Part shown: piece after piece, positions 34,204 through 42,377 of the stretch
Layout of the letters: every line of letters starts with the position of its first letter
How positions within the stretch are numbered: the first letter of the stretch is position 1
NCBI RefSeq assembly: GCF_963422335.1
Contig: NZ_OY729424.1
Span: 4,030,001 to 4,094,000 of the forward strand
Origin: an uncultured Roseateles sp.
GTDB taxonomy: Bacteria; Pseudomonadota; Gammaproteobacteria; Burkholderiales; Burkholderiaceae_C
Direction: 5' to 3'
DNA: 64,000 nt
Notes under the pieces: generated by a model
What the model saw: the letters and a program-made list of their open reading frames with translations, nothing else
Told to the model about the DNA's origin: nothing
The model's database searches: none
Program-made: the position numbers and the translations under genes

Positions 34204-34425
34204 ATCGCGTCAATGAACTAGCCACCGTTCTGCGCCAGAACGCCGAGCTCGCTTTCGAGCCTGGCTGCAAGTTTGCCTACTTCAATATCGGCTACTGGCT
34301 TCTTGGCAAGGTCGTCGAGCAAGTGACAGGGTTGCCATATCCTGCCTATCTCTGAAGGCATGTCCTCCAGCCGTTGCGGTTCTCGCCGCAAGAGATGAAC
34401 TTTGTCAGGCGTTGTGCAAGCTGGC
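34204..34425 (+). pseudogene. Fragment of a serine hydrolase (beta-lactamase/PBP4-like family)
   Basis: The plus frame reads FEPGCKFAYFNIGYWLLGKV, whose YFN triad matches the second active-site motif (Y-x-N) of PF00144 serine hydrolases, and continues VEQVTGLPYPAYL. A TGA at 34353-34355 interrupts it, and the same frame resumes RHVLQPLRFSPQEMNF, so this is a nonsense change rather than a frameshift. The N-terminal SxxK part is absent and the fragment stops at 34425. It directly abuts the last attC. Confidence 0.65.
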
Positions 34426-34473
34426 GGCACTGCCGCCAGCGATGACCAGCCAGCTGCAAGATTGGAGGGCCCA

Positions 34474-34950
34474 ATGGCCATCGAGATAGAGCGAAAGTTT
34501 CTTGTTTGTGGCGTCGAATGGCGGCAGGCCGAAGGTGTGCGCTTCAGCCAGGGCTATTTGAGCCGTGACAAGGCCCGGACGGTGAGAATCCGGCTGGCCG
34601 CAGGGCGGGCCTTCCTGACCGTCAAGGGCTTGACCCAGGGCGCCACGCGTGCCGAATTTGAGTACGAGATTCCGGTCGCGGATGCCGAGCCATTGCTGAA
34701 GCTTTGCGAAGGGCCGCTCGTCGAGAAGATCCGCCGGGTCATTGTCCACAGCGGTTCTACCTGGGAAGTCGATGAGTTTCTTGGGGATAACGCCGGCCTT
34801 GTGGTGGCTGAAATCGAACTGCAATCTGAAGATCAGGTCTTTGCGAAACCCGGGTGGCTGGGGCGCGAAGTCACAGATGACCCGAAGTACTGCAACTCCA
34901 GCCTCGCGAGCCATCCGTTCAGCCGTTGGCCTGAGAAGCCAGAGGCCTGA
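34474..34950 (+). CDS. CYTH domain protein (inorganic triphosphatase-like)
   Basis: A 158-residue protein starting at ATG 34474. The ExExK signature is IEIERKFLV at the N-terminus; basic strand TVRIRLAAGRAFLTVKG and acidic strand GLVVAEIELQSED line the triphosphate tunnel. Short CYTH proteins of this size hydrolyse tripolyphosphate. It ends two bases before a methyltransferase gene. The frame could be extended 24 codons upstream, but that part has no family resemblance. Confidence 0.85.
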   Translation: MAIEIERKFLVCGVEWRQAEGVRFSQGYLSRDKARTVRIRLAAGRAFLTVKGLTQGATRAEFEYEIPVADAEPLLKLCEGPLVEKIRRVIVHSGSTWEVDEFLGDNAGLVVAEIELQSEDQVFAKPGWLGREVTDDPKYCNSSLASHPFSRWPEKPEA

Positions 34951-34952
34951 TC

Positions 34953-35672
34953 GTGGCGCAAGCTGAACCCGTCACGCCCTCGTACGGTGAGCCGGCATCT
35001 GAGCTCGCGGCACTCGATGCGCTGTTGGCCGATCGGCAGGGGGGCTGGTGGGATGCCTTCTACGCAGACCGGGCCAAACCTGTTCCGTTCTTCGGTGCAT
35101 CCCCGGATGAGTGCCTGTCGAAGTGGGTCAACGACGGCCTTGTCCCGCGCGGCGCAGCGCTGGACCTCGGGTGTGGCAATGGCCGGAACGCCATCTTTCT
35201 GGCCAAGTCCGGCTTCGCGGTCGAGGGGGTCGACTACTCGCAGGCAGCGATCGAATGGGCCGGGCAGCGGGCCGAAGAAGGCGGAGCCCCCATCCGTTTG
35301 ACACAGGCCTCTGTTTTTGAGCTGGACGTCGAGCCCCAGGCCTACGATCTGATCTACGACTCGGGCTGCTTCCATCACATGCCGCCACACCGGAGAGAGG
35401 GCTATGTCCGGCGGGTCTGCGCATGGTTGAGGCCGGGGGGCTGGTTCGGCATGGTCTGCTTCCGGCCCGAGGGCGGTAGCGGGCTGTCCGACAGCGAGGT
35501 CTACGAGCGCAAGACCCTCGGTGGCGGGCTGGGCTACACGCAGGAGCGGCTGCGCGAGATCTGGAGCGGCCCGCTCAGGATTCACGAACTCCTCCAGATG
35601 AAGCAGCAGCCAGCCGGTAGCGGGCTGTTCGGCGAGCCCTTTCTGTGGGTGCTGCTGGCGCAGAAAACCTAG
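34953..35672 (+). CDS. Class I SAM-dependent methyltransferase
   Basis: A 239-residue protein, GTG start two bases after the CYTH gene. Motif I is ALDLGCGNGRNAIFLAKSG, then the acidic EGVDYS and DLIYDSGCFHHMPPH. The N-terminal WWDAFYADRAKPVPFF element recalls thiopurine/thiol methyltransferase-like proteins. The substrate is unknown; tight coupling with the CYTH gene suggests co-expression. Confidence 0.8.
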   Translation: MAQAEPVTPSYGEPASELAALDALLADRQGGWWDAFYADRAKPVPFFGASPDECLSKWVNDGLVPRGAALDLGCGNGRNAIFLAKSGFAVEGVDYSQAAIEWAGQRAEEGGAPIRLTQASVFELDVEPQAYDLIYDSGCFHHMPPHRREGYVRRVCAWLRPGGWFGMVCFRPEGGSGLSDSEVYERKTLGGGLGYTQERLREIWSGPLRIHELLQMKQQPAGSGLFGEPFLWVLLAQKT

Positions 35673-35753
35673 CGGCCTTGTCGAATCCGGCCACCGTCAT
35701 TCGTCGATGAGATGGCAGGGAATCGACCCGCTGCAACCCACCGGAGCATCATC

Positions 35754-36104
35754 GTGCAATTCCTTTTGATCATCGCCCATGACGACAACTTCATCCCTGA
35801 CGACGGGCTCGTGTCCGGGATCATGGCCTGGATCAAGCAGGCTGAGGCCGCAGGCATGCGGGTGCACGGCAATCCGCTGCGTCCGGCCAGCGAGGGGGTG
35901 ACGCTGCGTGTGCGCCACGGCAAGCTGGAACAGTCGGGCGGCCCGTTTTCGAGATCGACAGAGCAGATGTGTGCCTACGAGTTGCTCGAATGCCCAAGTC
36001 TTGACGCGGCGATTGAACTGGCCGCCAGGCATCCCATGGCGGCCGCCGCGACGATCGAAGTGCGACCGGTCTGGGGGCAACTCGCTGCCCCCGCGTCCAT
36101 GTGA
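35754..36104 (+). CDS. YCII-related (DGPF-type) small protein
   Basis: A 116-residue protein, read from GTG 35754 (QFLLIIAHDDNFIPDD); an ATG 14 codons earlier is also in frame. The family features are GPFSRSTEQMCAYELLECPS and the closing AARHPMAAAATIEVRPVW. YCII-like proteins form ferredoxin-like dimers of unclear, possibly peroxide- or hydrolysis-related, function and often accompany ECF sigma factors, but none is adjacent here. Confidence 0.7.
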   Translation: MQFLLIIAHDDNFIPDDGLVSGIMAWIKQAEAAGMRVHGNPLRPASEGVTLRVRHGKLEQSGGPFSRSTEQMCAYELLECPSLDAAIELAARHPMAAAATIEVRPVWGQLAAPASM

Positions 36105-36136
36105 CGCCCGGGTCAGGTCTGGAGACCTGTATCGGC

Positions 36137-36613
36137 ATGAACTCGACACTCACCTTCCGCAAGGCCCTGCCCGGCGACGCATCCGCGTGCGTGCTGATGC
36201 GTGGCAAGACCCGCCAAAATGCCATCTCGCCGGAGCGTCTGGCCGAGCTGGGTATCACCGTGGTGTCATGGGCGGCCCAGATCGAGTCCGGCCAGTTGCC
36301 GGGCCATGTCTGCCTTGATGACGACGTGCTCGTGGGCTACTGTTTTGGCGACATCGGCACCGGGGAGGTGGTGGTGCTCGCACTGCTGCCCGCCGCTGAA
36401 GGCCAAGGGCTTGGCAAGCTGCTGCTGGAACGGGTGATGCAGGACCTCAGGGCGCGGGGCCATCGGCGGCTGTTCCTCGGCTGCTCCAACGATCCCGAGA
36501 GCCGTTCCCACGGCTTCTACCGCCACCTTGGCTGGCGTGCGACGGGCCATGCCGATTCGCATGGCGACGAGGAACTGGAATATCTTTTCGATCGAACATC
36601 TGGGCCGGCGTGA
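36137..36613 (+). CDS. GNAT family N-acetyltransferase
   Basis: A 158-residue protein starting at ATG 36137; a GTG at 36101 overlapping the previous stop (GTGA) is an alternative that would couple translation. The acetyl-CoA loop is LLPAAEGQGLGKLLLERVM, and the C-terminal SHGFYRHLGWRATG is standard. Substrate unknown. Confidence 0.8.
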   Translation: MNSTLTFRKALPGDASACVLMRGKTRQNAISPERLAELGITVVSWAAQIESGQLPGHVCLDDDVLVGYCFGDIGTGEVVVLALLPAAEGQGLGKLLLERVMQDLRARGHRRLFLGCSNDPESRSHGFYRHLGWRATGHADSHGDEELEYLFDRTSGPA

Positions 36614-36724
36614 CAGAGCGGCGCGTCGCCTGGCTTGGAGACGCCTGGCAGGGCCCGGCCAGCCGTGCTCATTGAACTGACACAATGCTGCTGTATTCCG
36701 TTCAACCCACCCACCGCCCCCACG

Positions 36725-37189
36725 ATGACAGCAGAACAACGCCTCAAAGACCTGGGCCTCGAGCTGCCGGCCGGCAGCGCTCCGGCGGGCAACTATGCAA
36801 CGGCGGTGCGCAGCGGCAACCTGCTGTTCCTGTCCGGCAAGGCGCCGCTGCCCGTCAACGGGCAACTGCCCAGGGGCCGGCTGGGGCGCGAGTACACCGC
36901 GGAAGAAGGCTATGCGATGGCCCGCTCGGCCTGCCTGGACCTGATCGCGGCGGTCCGCAAGTCACTGGGCTCGTTGGACCGGGTCGCCCAGTTCGTCGAT
37001 CTGCAGGGCTCGCTGAACACCACGCCCGAGTTCGAAGACCATGCCCGGGTGCTCGATGGCGCCTCCGACCTGCTGGCCGCCGTGTTCGGCCCGGCCGGCA
37101 TGCACGCCCGCTCGGTCATCGGCGTGGCTTCGCTGCGCAAGGGCGTGCCGCTGGCGATCAAGGCCGTCGTCGAGGTCAAGCCCGATTGA
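36725..37189 (+). CDS. RidA/YjgF family protein
   Basis: A 154-residue protein starting at ATG 36725. It has AVRSGNLLFLSGKAPL and HARSVIGVASLRKGVPLAI, the same long-form RidA subgroup as the gene at 28793. The two copies are clearly diverged, so they are old paralogues rather than a recent duplication. It marks the right edge of the accessory island. Confidence 0.85.
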   Translation: MTAEQRLKDLGLELPAGSAPAGNYATAVRSGNLLFLSGKAPLPVNGQLPRGRLGREYTAEEGYAMARSACLDLIAAVRKSLGSLDRVAQFVDLQGSLNTTPEFEDHARVLDGASDLLAAVFGPAGMHARSVIGVASLRKGVPLAIKAVVEVKPD

Positions 37190-37219
37190 TGTGGTGATCC
37201 AACGTGCCGTTGCCTGGCA

Positions 37220-38188
37220 TCAGTCGGCCGTCGCGCCGGATCGCTTCACCAGTTCGGCGTGCTTGCTCAGCTCGCTCTTGAAGAAGGGCAGGGCCTGCTC
37301 CGGCGTGCTGGCGATCAGCTGTATGCCCTGGGCCGTCAGCGCGTCCTGCACCTCCCTGGTCGCCAAGGTGGCCTTGGTTTCGGCGTAGAGCCGGTCGACC
37401 AGCGGTTTGGGCAGGCCGGCCGGTCCGACGAGGGCGATCCAGGCATCGAAGCTGTAGTTCTTCAGGCCCTGCTCGGCCAGGGTGGGCACCTCGGGCAGGA
37501 CCGGCGTGCGCGAGGTGGTGGACAGGCCGATGGCACGCAGCTTGCCCGCCTTGATGTGCGGCGCCACCGCGGTGATGGACACGAAGCCCATTTCGACCTG
37601 GCCACCGATCAGGTCGGTGGTCAGCGGGCCGGTGCCGCGGTAGGGCACATGCTTGATGTCTATGCCGGCCTGGCTGCTCAGCAGTTCACCGGCCAGGTGC
37701 AGGGTCGAGCCATTGCCGGCCGAGCCGAAGTTCAGCGTGCCGGGCTTGGCCTTGGCCAGCGCGATCAGCTCCTGCAGATTCTTCGCCGGCACGGCGGGGT
37801 GGACGACCAGCACCAGCGGCACCGTGCCAACGATGGTGATGGGCGTGATGTCGGCAATCGCGTCGAAGGGCACCGATTTGTAGATGCTGGGGTTGATCAC
37901 GTGGTTGGACGAGACCAGGCCCAGGGTCAGGCCGTCCTTGGGCGCACGCACCAACTGCGCGGTGCCGGTCAAGCCGCCGGCGCCGACCAGGTTCTCGATC
38001 ACGACGGGGTGGCCGGTGGCCTTGCCGAACTGGTGGCTCATCGCCCGGGCCATCGCGTCCACCGTCGAGCCGGCCGTCAGCGGCACGATCAGGCGCAGCG
38101 GCTTGGCGTCCTGGGCCGGGGCGGTGAGGGGCAGGGCGAGGGCGGCGGCGAGCAGCAGGCGCTGCAGCAGCTGGGTGGGTTGTGTCAT
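37220..38188 (-). CDS. Bug/TctC-family periplasmic solute-binding protein
   Basis: A 322-residue protein with a signal peptide (LLLAAALALPLTAPAQA-type, cleavage near residue 26). The mature part begins KPLRLIVPLTAGSTVDAMAR, followed by GKATGHPVVIENLVGAGG and HVPYRGTGPLTTDLIGGQ, the Bug-family pattern. These proteins bind carboxylates such as tricarballylate or citrate. It lies 15 bases after an aconitase-like gene on the same strand, so the ligand is probably the same di- or tricarboxylate. Confidence 0.9.
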   Translation of the reverse strand: MTQPTQLLQRLLLAAALALPLTAPAQDAKPLRLIVPLTAGSTVDAMARAMSHQFGKATGHPVVIENLVGAGGLTGTAQLVRAPKDGLTLGLVSSNHVINPSIYKSVPFDAIADITPITIVGTVPLVLVVHPAVPAKNLQELIALAKAKPGTLNFGSAGNGSTLHLAGELLSSQAGIDIKHVPYRGTGPLTTDLIGGQVEMGFVSITAVAPHIKAGKLRAIGLSTTSRTPVLPEVPTLAEQGLKNYSFDAWIALVGPAGLPKPLVDRLYAETKATLATREVQDALTAQGIQLIASTPEQALPFFKSELSKHAELVKRSGATAD

Positions 38189-38203
38189 TGCTTTTGTCTC
38201 CGT

Positions 38204-40195
38204 TCAGTGTGGGTGCGTCGTGCCCGCCTGCAGATCGGCAAACGAGACGATGTGGCCGGCGATGGCGCTGGCGGCCACCGTCGGTGGGCTGGCCAGCCAG
38301 ACCTGCCCGGGGCCGGAGCGGCCGGGGAAGTTGCGGTTGATCGCGCTGACCGTCACCTGCGTGCTCTCGGTGGATGAGCCCGGGCCGCAGTTGGCACAGG
38401 CGCCGCAGGCCGGTTGCAGCAGCTCGGCCCCCACCGCTTCGAAGGCGGCCAGGTAGCCGCGCTGCTGGCAGTAGTCGCGCACGGCCGCGGTGCCGAATTG
38501 CAGGTACAGCTTCACATGCGGGGCCACGCGCAGGCCGCGCGCCGCGGCCCAGGACAGCACGGCGTGGTAGTGGTCGAAGTCCTCGCGTTTGCCGGCCGTG
38601 CAGGAGCCGCCGTAGGCGATGTCGATGCGCACGGGCTCCAACACCTCGGCCAGCGGCAGGCCGTTGCCGGGGTCGCCGGGCCGGGCCACCATCGGGCTCA
38701 GCGCTCGACAGTCGAGCTGCACGGTCTCGGCATAGTCGGCGCCGGGATCGCTGGCCATCCAGGGCTGCAAGCTGAAGTCCACGCCGCGGCGCTGTTTCAA
38801 GAATCGGACGGTCTCTGCGTCGGGCGCGACGATGCCGCAAAACCCCCCCAGCTCGGCCGTCATATTGGTCAGGGTGGCGCGTTCGTCGGTGCTCAGCTGG
38901 GCGATCGCCGAGCCGATGAACTCGAACACCTTGCCCACGCCCGCCCCGGCGCGTATGCGCGGCTGGGCCAGCAGGTGCAGCACCACGTCCTTGGCCGTCA
39001 CGCCGGCCGGCAGCGGGCCTTGCAGTTCGACCTTCAGCGAGGGCGGCTGCGTGAAGCGCACGACGCCGGTGACCATGGCATTGGCCATATCGGTGGTGCC
39101 CACGCCAAAGGCCACGCAGCCCAGGGCGCCGCTGTGCGGCGTGTGCGAATCGGTGCCCACGACGACCTGGCCGGGCAGGGCGTAGAGCTCGGCCATCATC
39201 GCGTGCGAGATGCCTTCCGAGCCCTCGCCGTTGCCCTGATGGCCGCCGCTGCCGGGCAGATAGCCGTGGTCGCGCAGGCCATGCCTGGCGGCAAAGCGCC
39301 GGTGCGCGGCGGACAGATGCCGTACCTCGGGCATCAACCCCTGCCTGATATGCACCGGGCTGCGGTGGGCATAGGACAGATGGTCTTCGAAGGCGAGCGC
39401 CGTCTCGGGCTGGCTCAGCTGCAGCGACTCGCCAAAGGCACCGTCCAGCATATGGCCGCACATGCCGGTGTAGTACTCGTGGATGAAGCGCCAGTCGGCG
39501 CGCACAAAGCCGCCCTGGCCGAGTGGCAGTTCCGCAGGCGTGTCGTCGGTGCGTATCGTGTGGCGGGCGATGATCTTCTCGAACAGCGTCTGCGGGTGGC
39601 CGTGTTCGACCGCCGCCGGCAGCGACACCGTGCGCATCCGCGCCTGGCCGTAGCGCAGCAGGCCGCCGTGGCGCAGGATGGCCGCGGCCAGCGCATCGCG
39701 CGAAGCCACCAGCTCGGCGATGGCGATTGCCTCGCCGCGCTGTATGCGCTCGATCAGGCTGAAGTCGGTGGACGTGAACAGGCCCACGTTGTCGGCGTTC
39801 TGGCGGTAGATGCGCTCGAAGCTTTCGGCAATCACCAGGCGGATGCCGGCATGGCGCTCGGCCACCGGGCTGTGCTCGCGCGACGAACCCTTGCCATAGC
39901 GCTTGCCGGCCACGGTGACCTGGAAGCCGCCGTTGCGCACGCTGTCCTTCACCAGCGGGCAGCGCTCGCCGGCCTTCACGCCCAGGTAGGGGTAGCTTCC
40001 CAGCCGCTCGTCGTAATAGGCCAGCACCGGTATCGGCGTGATCTCGTCGGTGGACACATCGTCGCGCAGCGGGCCGGCTTCGACCAGGGCCAGGTCGCGC
40101 CCCTGCAGTTGGTTCTCGACCAGCTCCGGCTGGCTGCTCAGGAACAGAATGCGGTCGAAGGCGATGCGTTCGTCGGAAGGGGCGGATGAAGTCAT
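38204..40195 (-). CDS. Aconitase-family hydratase with swapped domain order
   Basis: A 663-residue protein. The swivel domain, with GKGSSREHSPVAE near residue 105, comes first, and the iron-sulfur catalytic domain comes second: VVGTDSHTPHSGALG in the middle, YGGSCTAGKREDF, then CGACANCGPG at about 597-606, which with the earlier Cys supplies the three 4Fe-4S ligands. In normal aconitases the swivel domain is last. Size is smaller than AcnA (about 890) and larger than LeuC. It probably isomerises a hydroxy di- or tricarboxylate taken up with the Bug protein. The LysR gene lies 80 bases upstream. Confidence 0.8.
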   Translation of the reverse strand: MTSSAPSDERIAFDRILFLSSQPELVENQLQGRDLALVEAGPLRDDVSTDEITPIPVLAYYDERLGSYPYLGVKAGERCPLVKDSVRNGGFQVTVAGKRYGKGSSREHSPVAERHAGIRLVIAESFERIYRQNADNVGLFTSTDFSLIERIQRGEAIAIAELVASRDALAAAILRHGGLLRYGQARMRTVSLPAAVEHGHPQTLFEKIIARHTIRTDDTPAELPLGQGGFVRADWRFIHEYYTGMCGHMLDGAFGESLQLSQPETALAFEDHLSYAHRSPVHIRQGLMPEVRHLSAAHRRFAARHGLRDHGYLPGSGGHQGNGEGSEGISHAMMAELYALPGQVVVGTDSHTPHSGALGCVAFGVGTTDMANAMVTGVVRFTQPPSLKVELQGPLPAGVTAKDVVLHLLAQPRIRAGAGVGKVFEFIGSAIAQLSTDERATLTNMTAELGGFCGIVAPDAETVRFLKQRRGVDFSLQPWMASDPGADYAETVQLDCRALSPMVARPGDPGNGLPLAEVLEPVRIDIAYGGSCTAGKREDFDHYHAVLSWAAARGLRVAPHVKLYLQFGTAAVRDYCQQRGYLAAFEAVGAELLQPACGACANCGPGSSTESTQVTVSAINRNFPGRSGPGQVWLASPPTVAASAIAGHIVSFADLQAGTTHPH

Positions 40196-40275
40196 GCGCC
40201 CAATTTAGGCGCGGCGTGCTGGCAGGAGGAAGTGCCTATGCGGCAGGGCGGACATCGCAATCTGCGATGTCGGGT

Positions 40276-41163
40276 TCAACCCTTCAGTGCATCAATGAGG
40301 GCGCCGATCGTCCGCAACCTCGGGCTCTTGCGCTGCGCATACAGCTTCAGTTCCCGCCCGGCCCAGGGCTCGTCCAGTGCCCGGCGCACGAAGCGGCGCG
40401 TACCGGCGTAGGCCGAGGCCGCACTGGTCGGCACGATGGCAATGCCCAGCCCCGCCTCGACCATGCGGCACAGGCCGTCGAAGCTGTTGACGAAGACCCG
40501 CACCTCCAGCGGCAGCTGCTGCTCGGCGGCGCGGTCGCGCAGCATCTGGTCCAGCGCACCGCCGGACTGTATGCAGACCAGCGGATGTTCCAGCACGCGG
40601 GCAAAGCCGACCGCGCGCAAGCGTGCCAGCGGGTGGCCTGCGGGCATCACCACCATCAGCGGGTCTTCGGCGAAATGCCAGGATTCGAGCGCGGCCGGCA
40701 GATCGGCCGAGGCGCTGACGCCCACATCGGCGCGCCCGTCCAGGCAGGCGCGCGTGACCTCGCCGCTGAGCCGCTCCTGCAGCTCGACCTGCACCAGCGG
40801 ATAGGCCTTGCTGAAGGCCTGCAGCCGCTCCGGCAGAAAGCCGACCACGGCCGAGGCGTTGGCGAACAGGCGCACCGTGCCGCAGATCTCGCCGGTGGCC
40901 GCCAGCACCTCCTGCACCAGCGCCTGCAAGCCGGCATCGATGCGGTTGCCGCCCTGGAAGGCGACATGTCCCGCCTCGGTCAGCTCGACCCCCTTGGTCG
41001 TGCGCACCAGCAGCGGCGTGCCTATGGCACGCTCCAGCTCGGCCAGCCGCCGGCTCAGCGCCGAGGGCGCGATGTGCTGCGCCGCCGCCGCCCGCGCGAT
41101 CGAGCCTTCACGGACGGTGCAGAGGAACAGGCTCAGGCTGTAGGGATCGATGCGGCGCGGCAT
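40276..41163 (-). CDS. LysR-type transcriptional regulator
   Basis: A 295-residue regulator starting at ATG 41163. The winged helix-turn-helix is LSLFLCTVREGSIARAAAAQ followed by HIAPSALSRRLAELE; a periplasmic-binding-protein-like sensing domain follows. Being just upstream of, and codirectional with, the aconitase-like and Bug genes, it probably controls them in response to the imported carboxylate. Confidence 0.85.
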   Translation of the reverse strand: MPRRIDPYSLSLFLCTVREGSIARAAAAQHIAPSALSRRLAELERAIGTPLLVRTTKGVELTEAGHVAFQGGNRIDAGLQALVQEVLAATGEICGTVRLFANASAVVGFLPERLQAFSKAYPLVQVELQERLSGEVTRACLDGRADVGVSASADLPAALESWHFAEDPLMVVMPAGHPLARLRAVGFARVLEHPLVCIQSGGALDQMLRDRAAEQQLPLEVRVFVNSFDGLCRMVEAGLGIAIVPTSAASAYAGTRRFVRRALDEPWAGRELKLYAQRKSPRLRTIGALIDALKG

Positions 41164-41249
41164 GGTGTTCTGGGGGCGGCCGGGGCATGATACCGGCCGG
41201 GGCCAGCGACGCGCCACGCTCGCGGCGCGCACCGGCATTCAGGAGCGCC

Positions 41250-41810
41250 ATGGACCTGCTCGAAGCCATCCACACCCGCCGCTCGATCCGCAGATACCGG
41301 CCCGACGAGGTGGCCCGGGCGTTGATCGAAGAATTGCTGTTCGCCGCCGTGCAGGCGCCGACACCACCGGTCAGCGGCGCCATGCCCTGGGCGCTGTGTG
41401 TGATCGAAGGGGTGCAGCGCCTGGCCGGCTACGGCCTGCGGGCAACCCAGTACGCCCGTGAGCATCAAACCAGCGACCGGCCGCAGACCTGGACCGAGAG
41501 GCCGGATTTCAAGGTCTTCTGGGATGCGCCGGTGCTGGTGCTGCTCTGCGCCCGCGAAGGCAATCCCGAGACGCCATTCGACTGTTGCCGCGCTGCACAG
41601 AACCTGATGCTGGCCGCGCACGCGCGGTCGCTGGGCACCTGCTGGGTCGGTGCGCCACTGCCTTGGTTGCACAGCCCGGGCGTGGCGCAGGAGCTTGGTC
41701 TGCCACAGGGTTTCGAGCCGGTGGTCGCCCTTGTGCTGGGCTATCCGGATGAGCAGCCGATAGGCAGCCCGCGACCCCGGCCGCCGATCATCTGGTGCGA
41801 GCTCGGCTGA
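41250..41810 (+). CDS. Nitroreductase family protein
   Basis: A 186-residue FMN protein, ATG at 41250 after AGGAG. The N-terminal IHTRRSIRRYRPDEV binds the FMN phosphate, and LGTCWVGAPLP and PVVALVLGYPDE complete the pattern. It is divergent from the LysR gene, with an 86-base shared upstream region. The substrate (nitroaromatic, quinone or other) is unknown. Confidence 0.85.
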   Translation: MDLLEAIHTRRSIRRYRPDEVARALIEELLFAAVQAPTPPVSGAMPWALCVIEGVQRLAGYGLRATQYAREHQTSDRPQTWTERPDFKVFWDAPVLVLLCAREGNPETPFDCCRAAQNLMLAAHARSLGTCWVGAPLPWLHSPGVAQELGLPQGFEPVVALVLGYPDEQPIGSPRPRPPIIWCELG

Positions 41811-41897
41811 TCAGGGTGCGACAGGATTGACGGGCTGGCGAGGGCTGGCATGCTTGGCTGGCGATTCCGTGCCAACCAACGAACAACGGAGGCAACA

Positions 41898-42293
41898 ATG
41901 ATGAAAACAGAGCTGCTGTATCTGGGTTTGGTGACCGCAATGACCGGCCTGCTGTGGGTGCCTTACATTCTGGACCGCCTGATGGTGCGCGGCCTGTCCG
42001 ACGCCGTCGGCTACCCGGAGAACCCCAAGCCCCAGTCGCCCTGGGCGCGGCGGCTGATGAAGGCTCATGCCAATGCGGTGGAGAACCTGGTCGTCTTCGC
42101 CACCCTGGTGCTGCTGGCCAACGCCCTCGGCGTCAGCAACGCCGCCATCGCCACGGCGAGCACGGTCTATTTCTGGGCGAGGCTGGTCCACGCGCTGTCG
42201 TACACGCTGGGCGTGCCCTGGGTCCGAACGCTGGCCTTCACGGTCGGCTTCGTCGCGCAGGCGGTGATTGCCTGGCAGCTGTTGATGCGCTAG
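41898..42293 (+). CDS. MAPEG family membrane protein
   Basis: A 131-residue protein with four transmembrane helices, starting at tandem ATGs (41898/41901) after GGAGG. The motif RLMKAHANAVENLVVFATLV, with the glutathione-contacting Arg/Asn/Glu, and TVYFWARLVHALSYTLG are diagnostic. MAPEG proteins are glutathione-dependent transferases/peroxidases or relatives; many bacterial ones are uncharacterised. Confidence 0.85.
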   Translation: MMKTELLYLGLVTAMTGLLWVPYILDRLMVRGLSDAVGYPENPKPQSPWARRLMKAHANAVENLVVFATLVLLANALGVSNAAIATASTVYFWARLVHALSYTLGVPWVRTLAFTVGFVAQAVIAWQLLMR

Positions 42294-42377
42294 ATGCCAG
42301 GGGCTTGCAGAGCAGGCCGGGCCGGAAAACCCGTTGCGGGGATAATCCTGCCCTCCCGCTCGCTTTCTGCCCCGCCC

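Noticed and set aside
28793..37189. RidA genes at both island edges as direct repeats that mobilised the island
   Set aside because: The two proteins are diverged along their whole length and give no long identical DNA stretch, so they are paralogues, not recombination ends.
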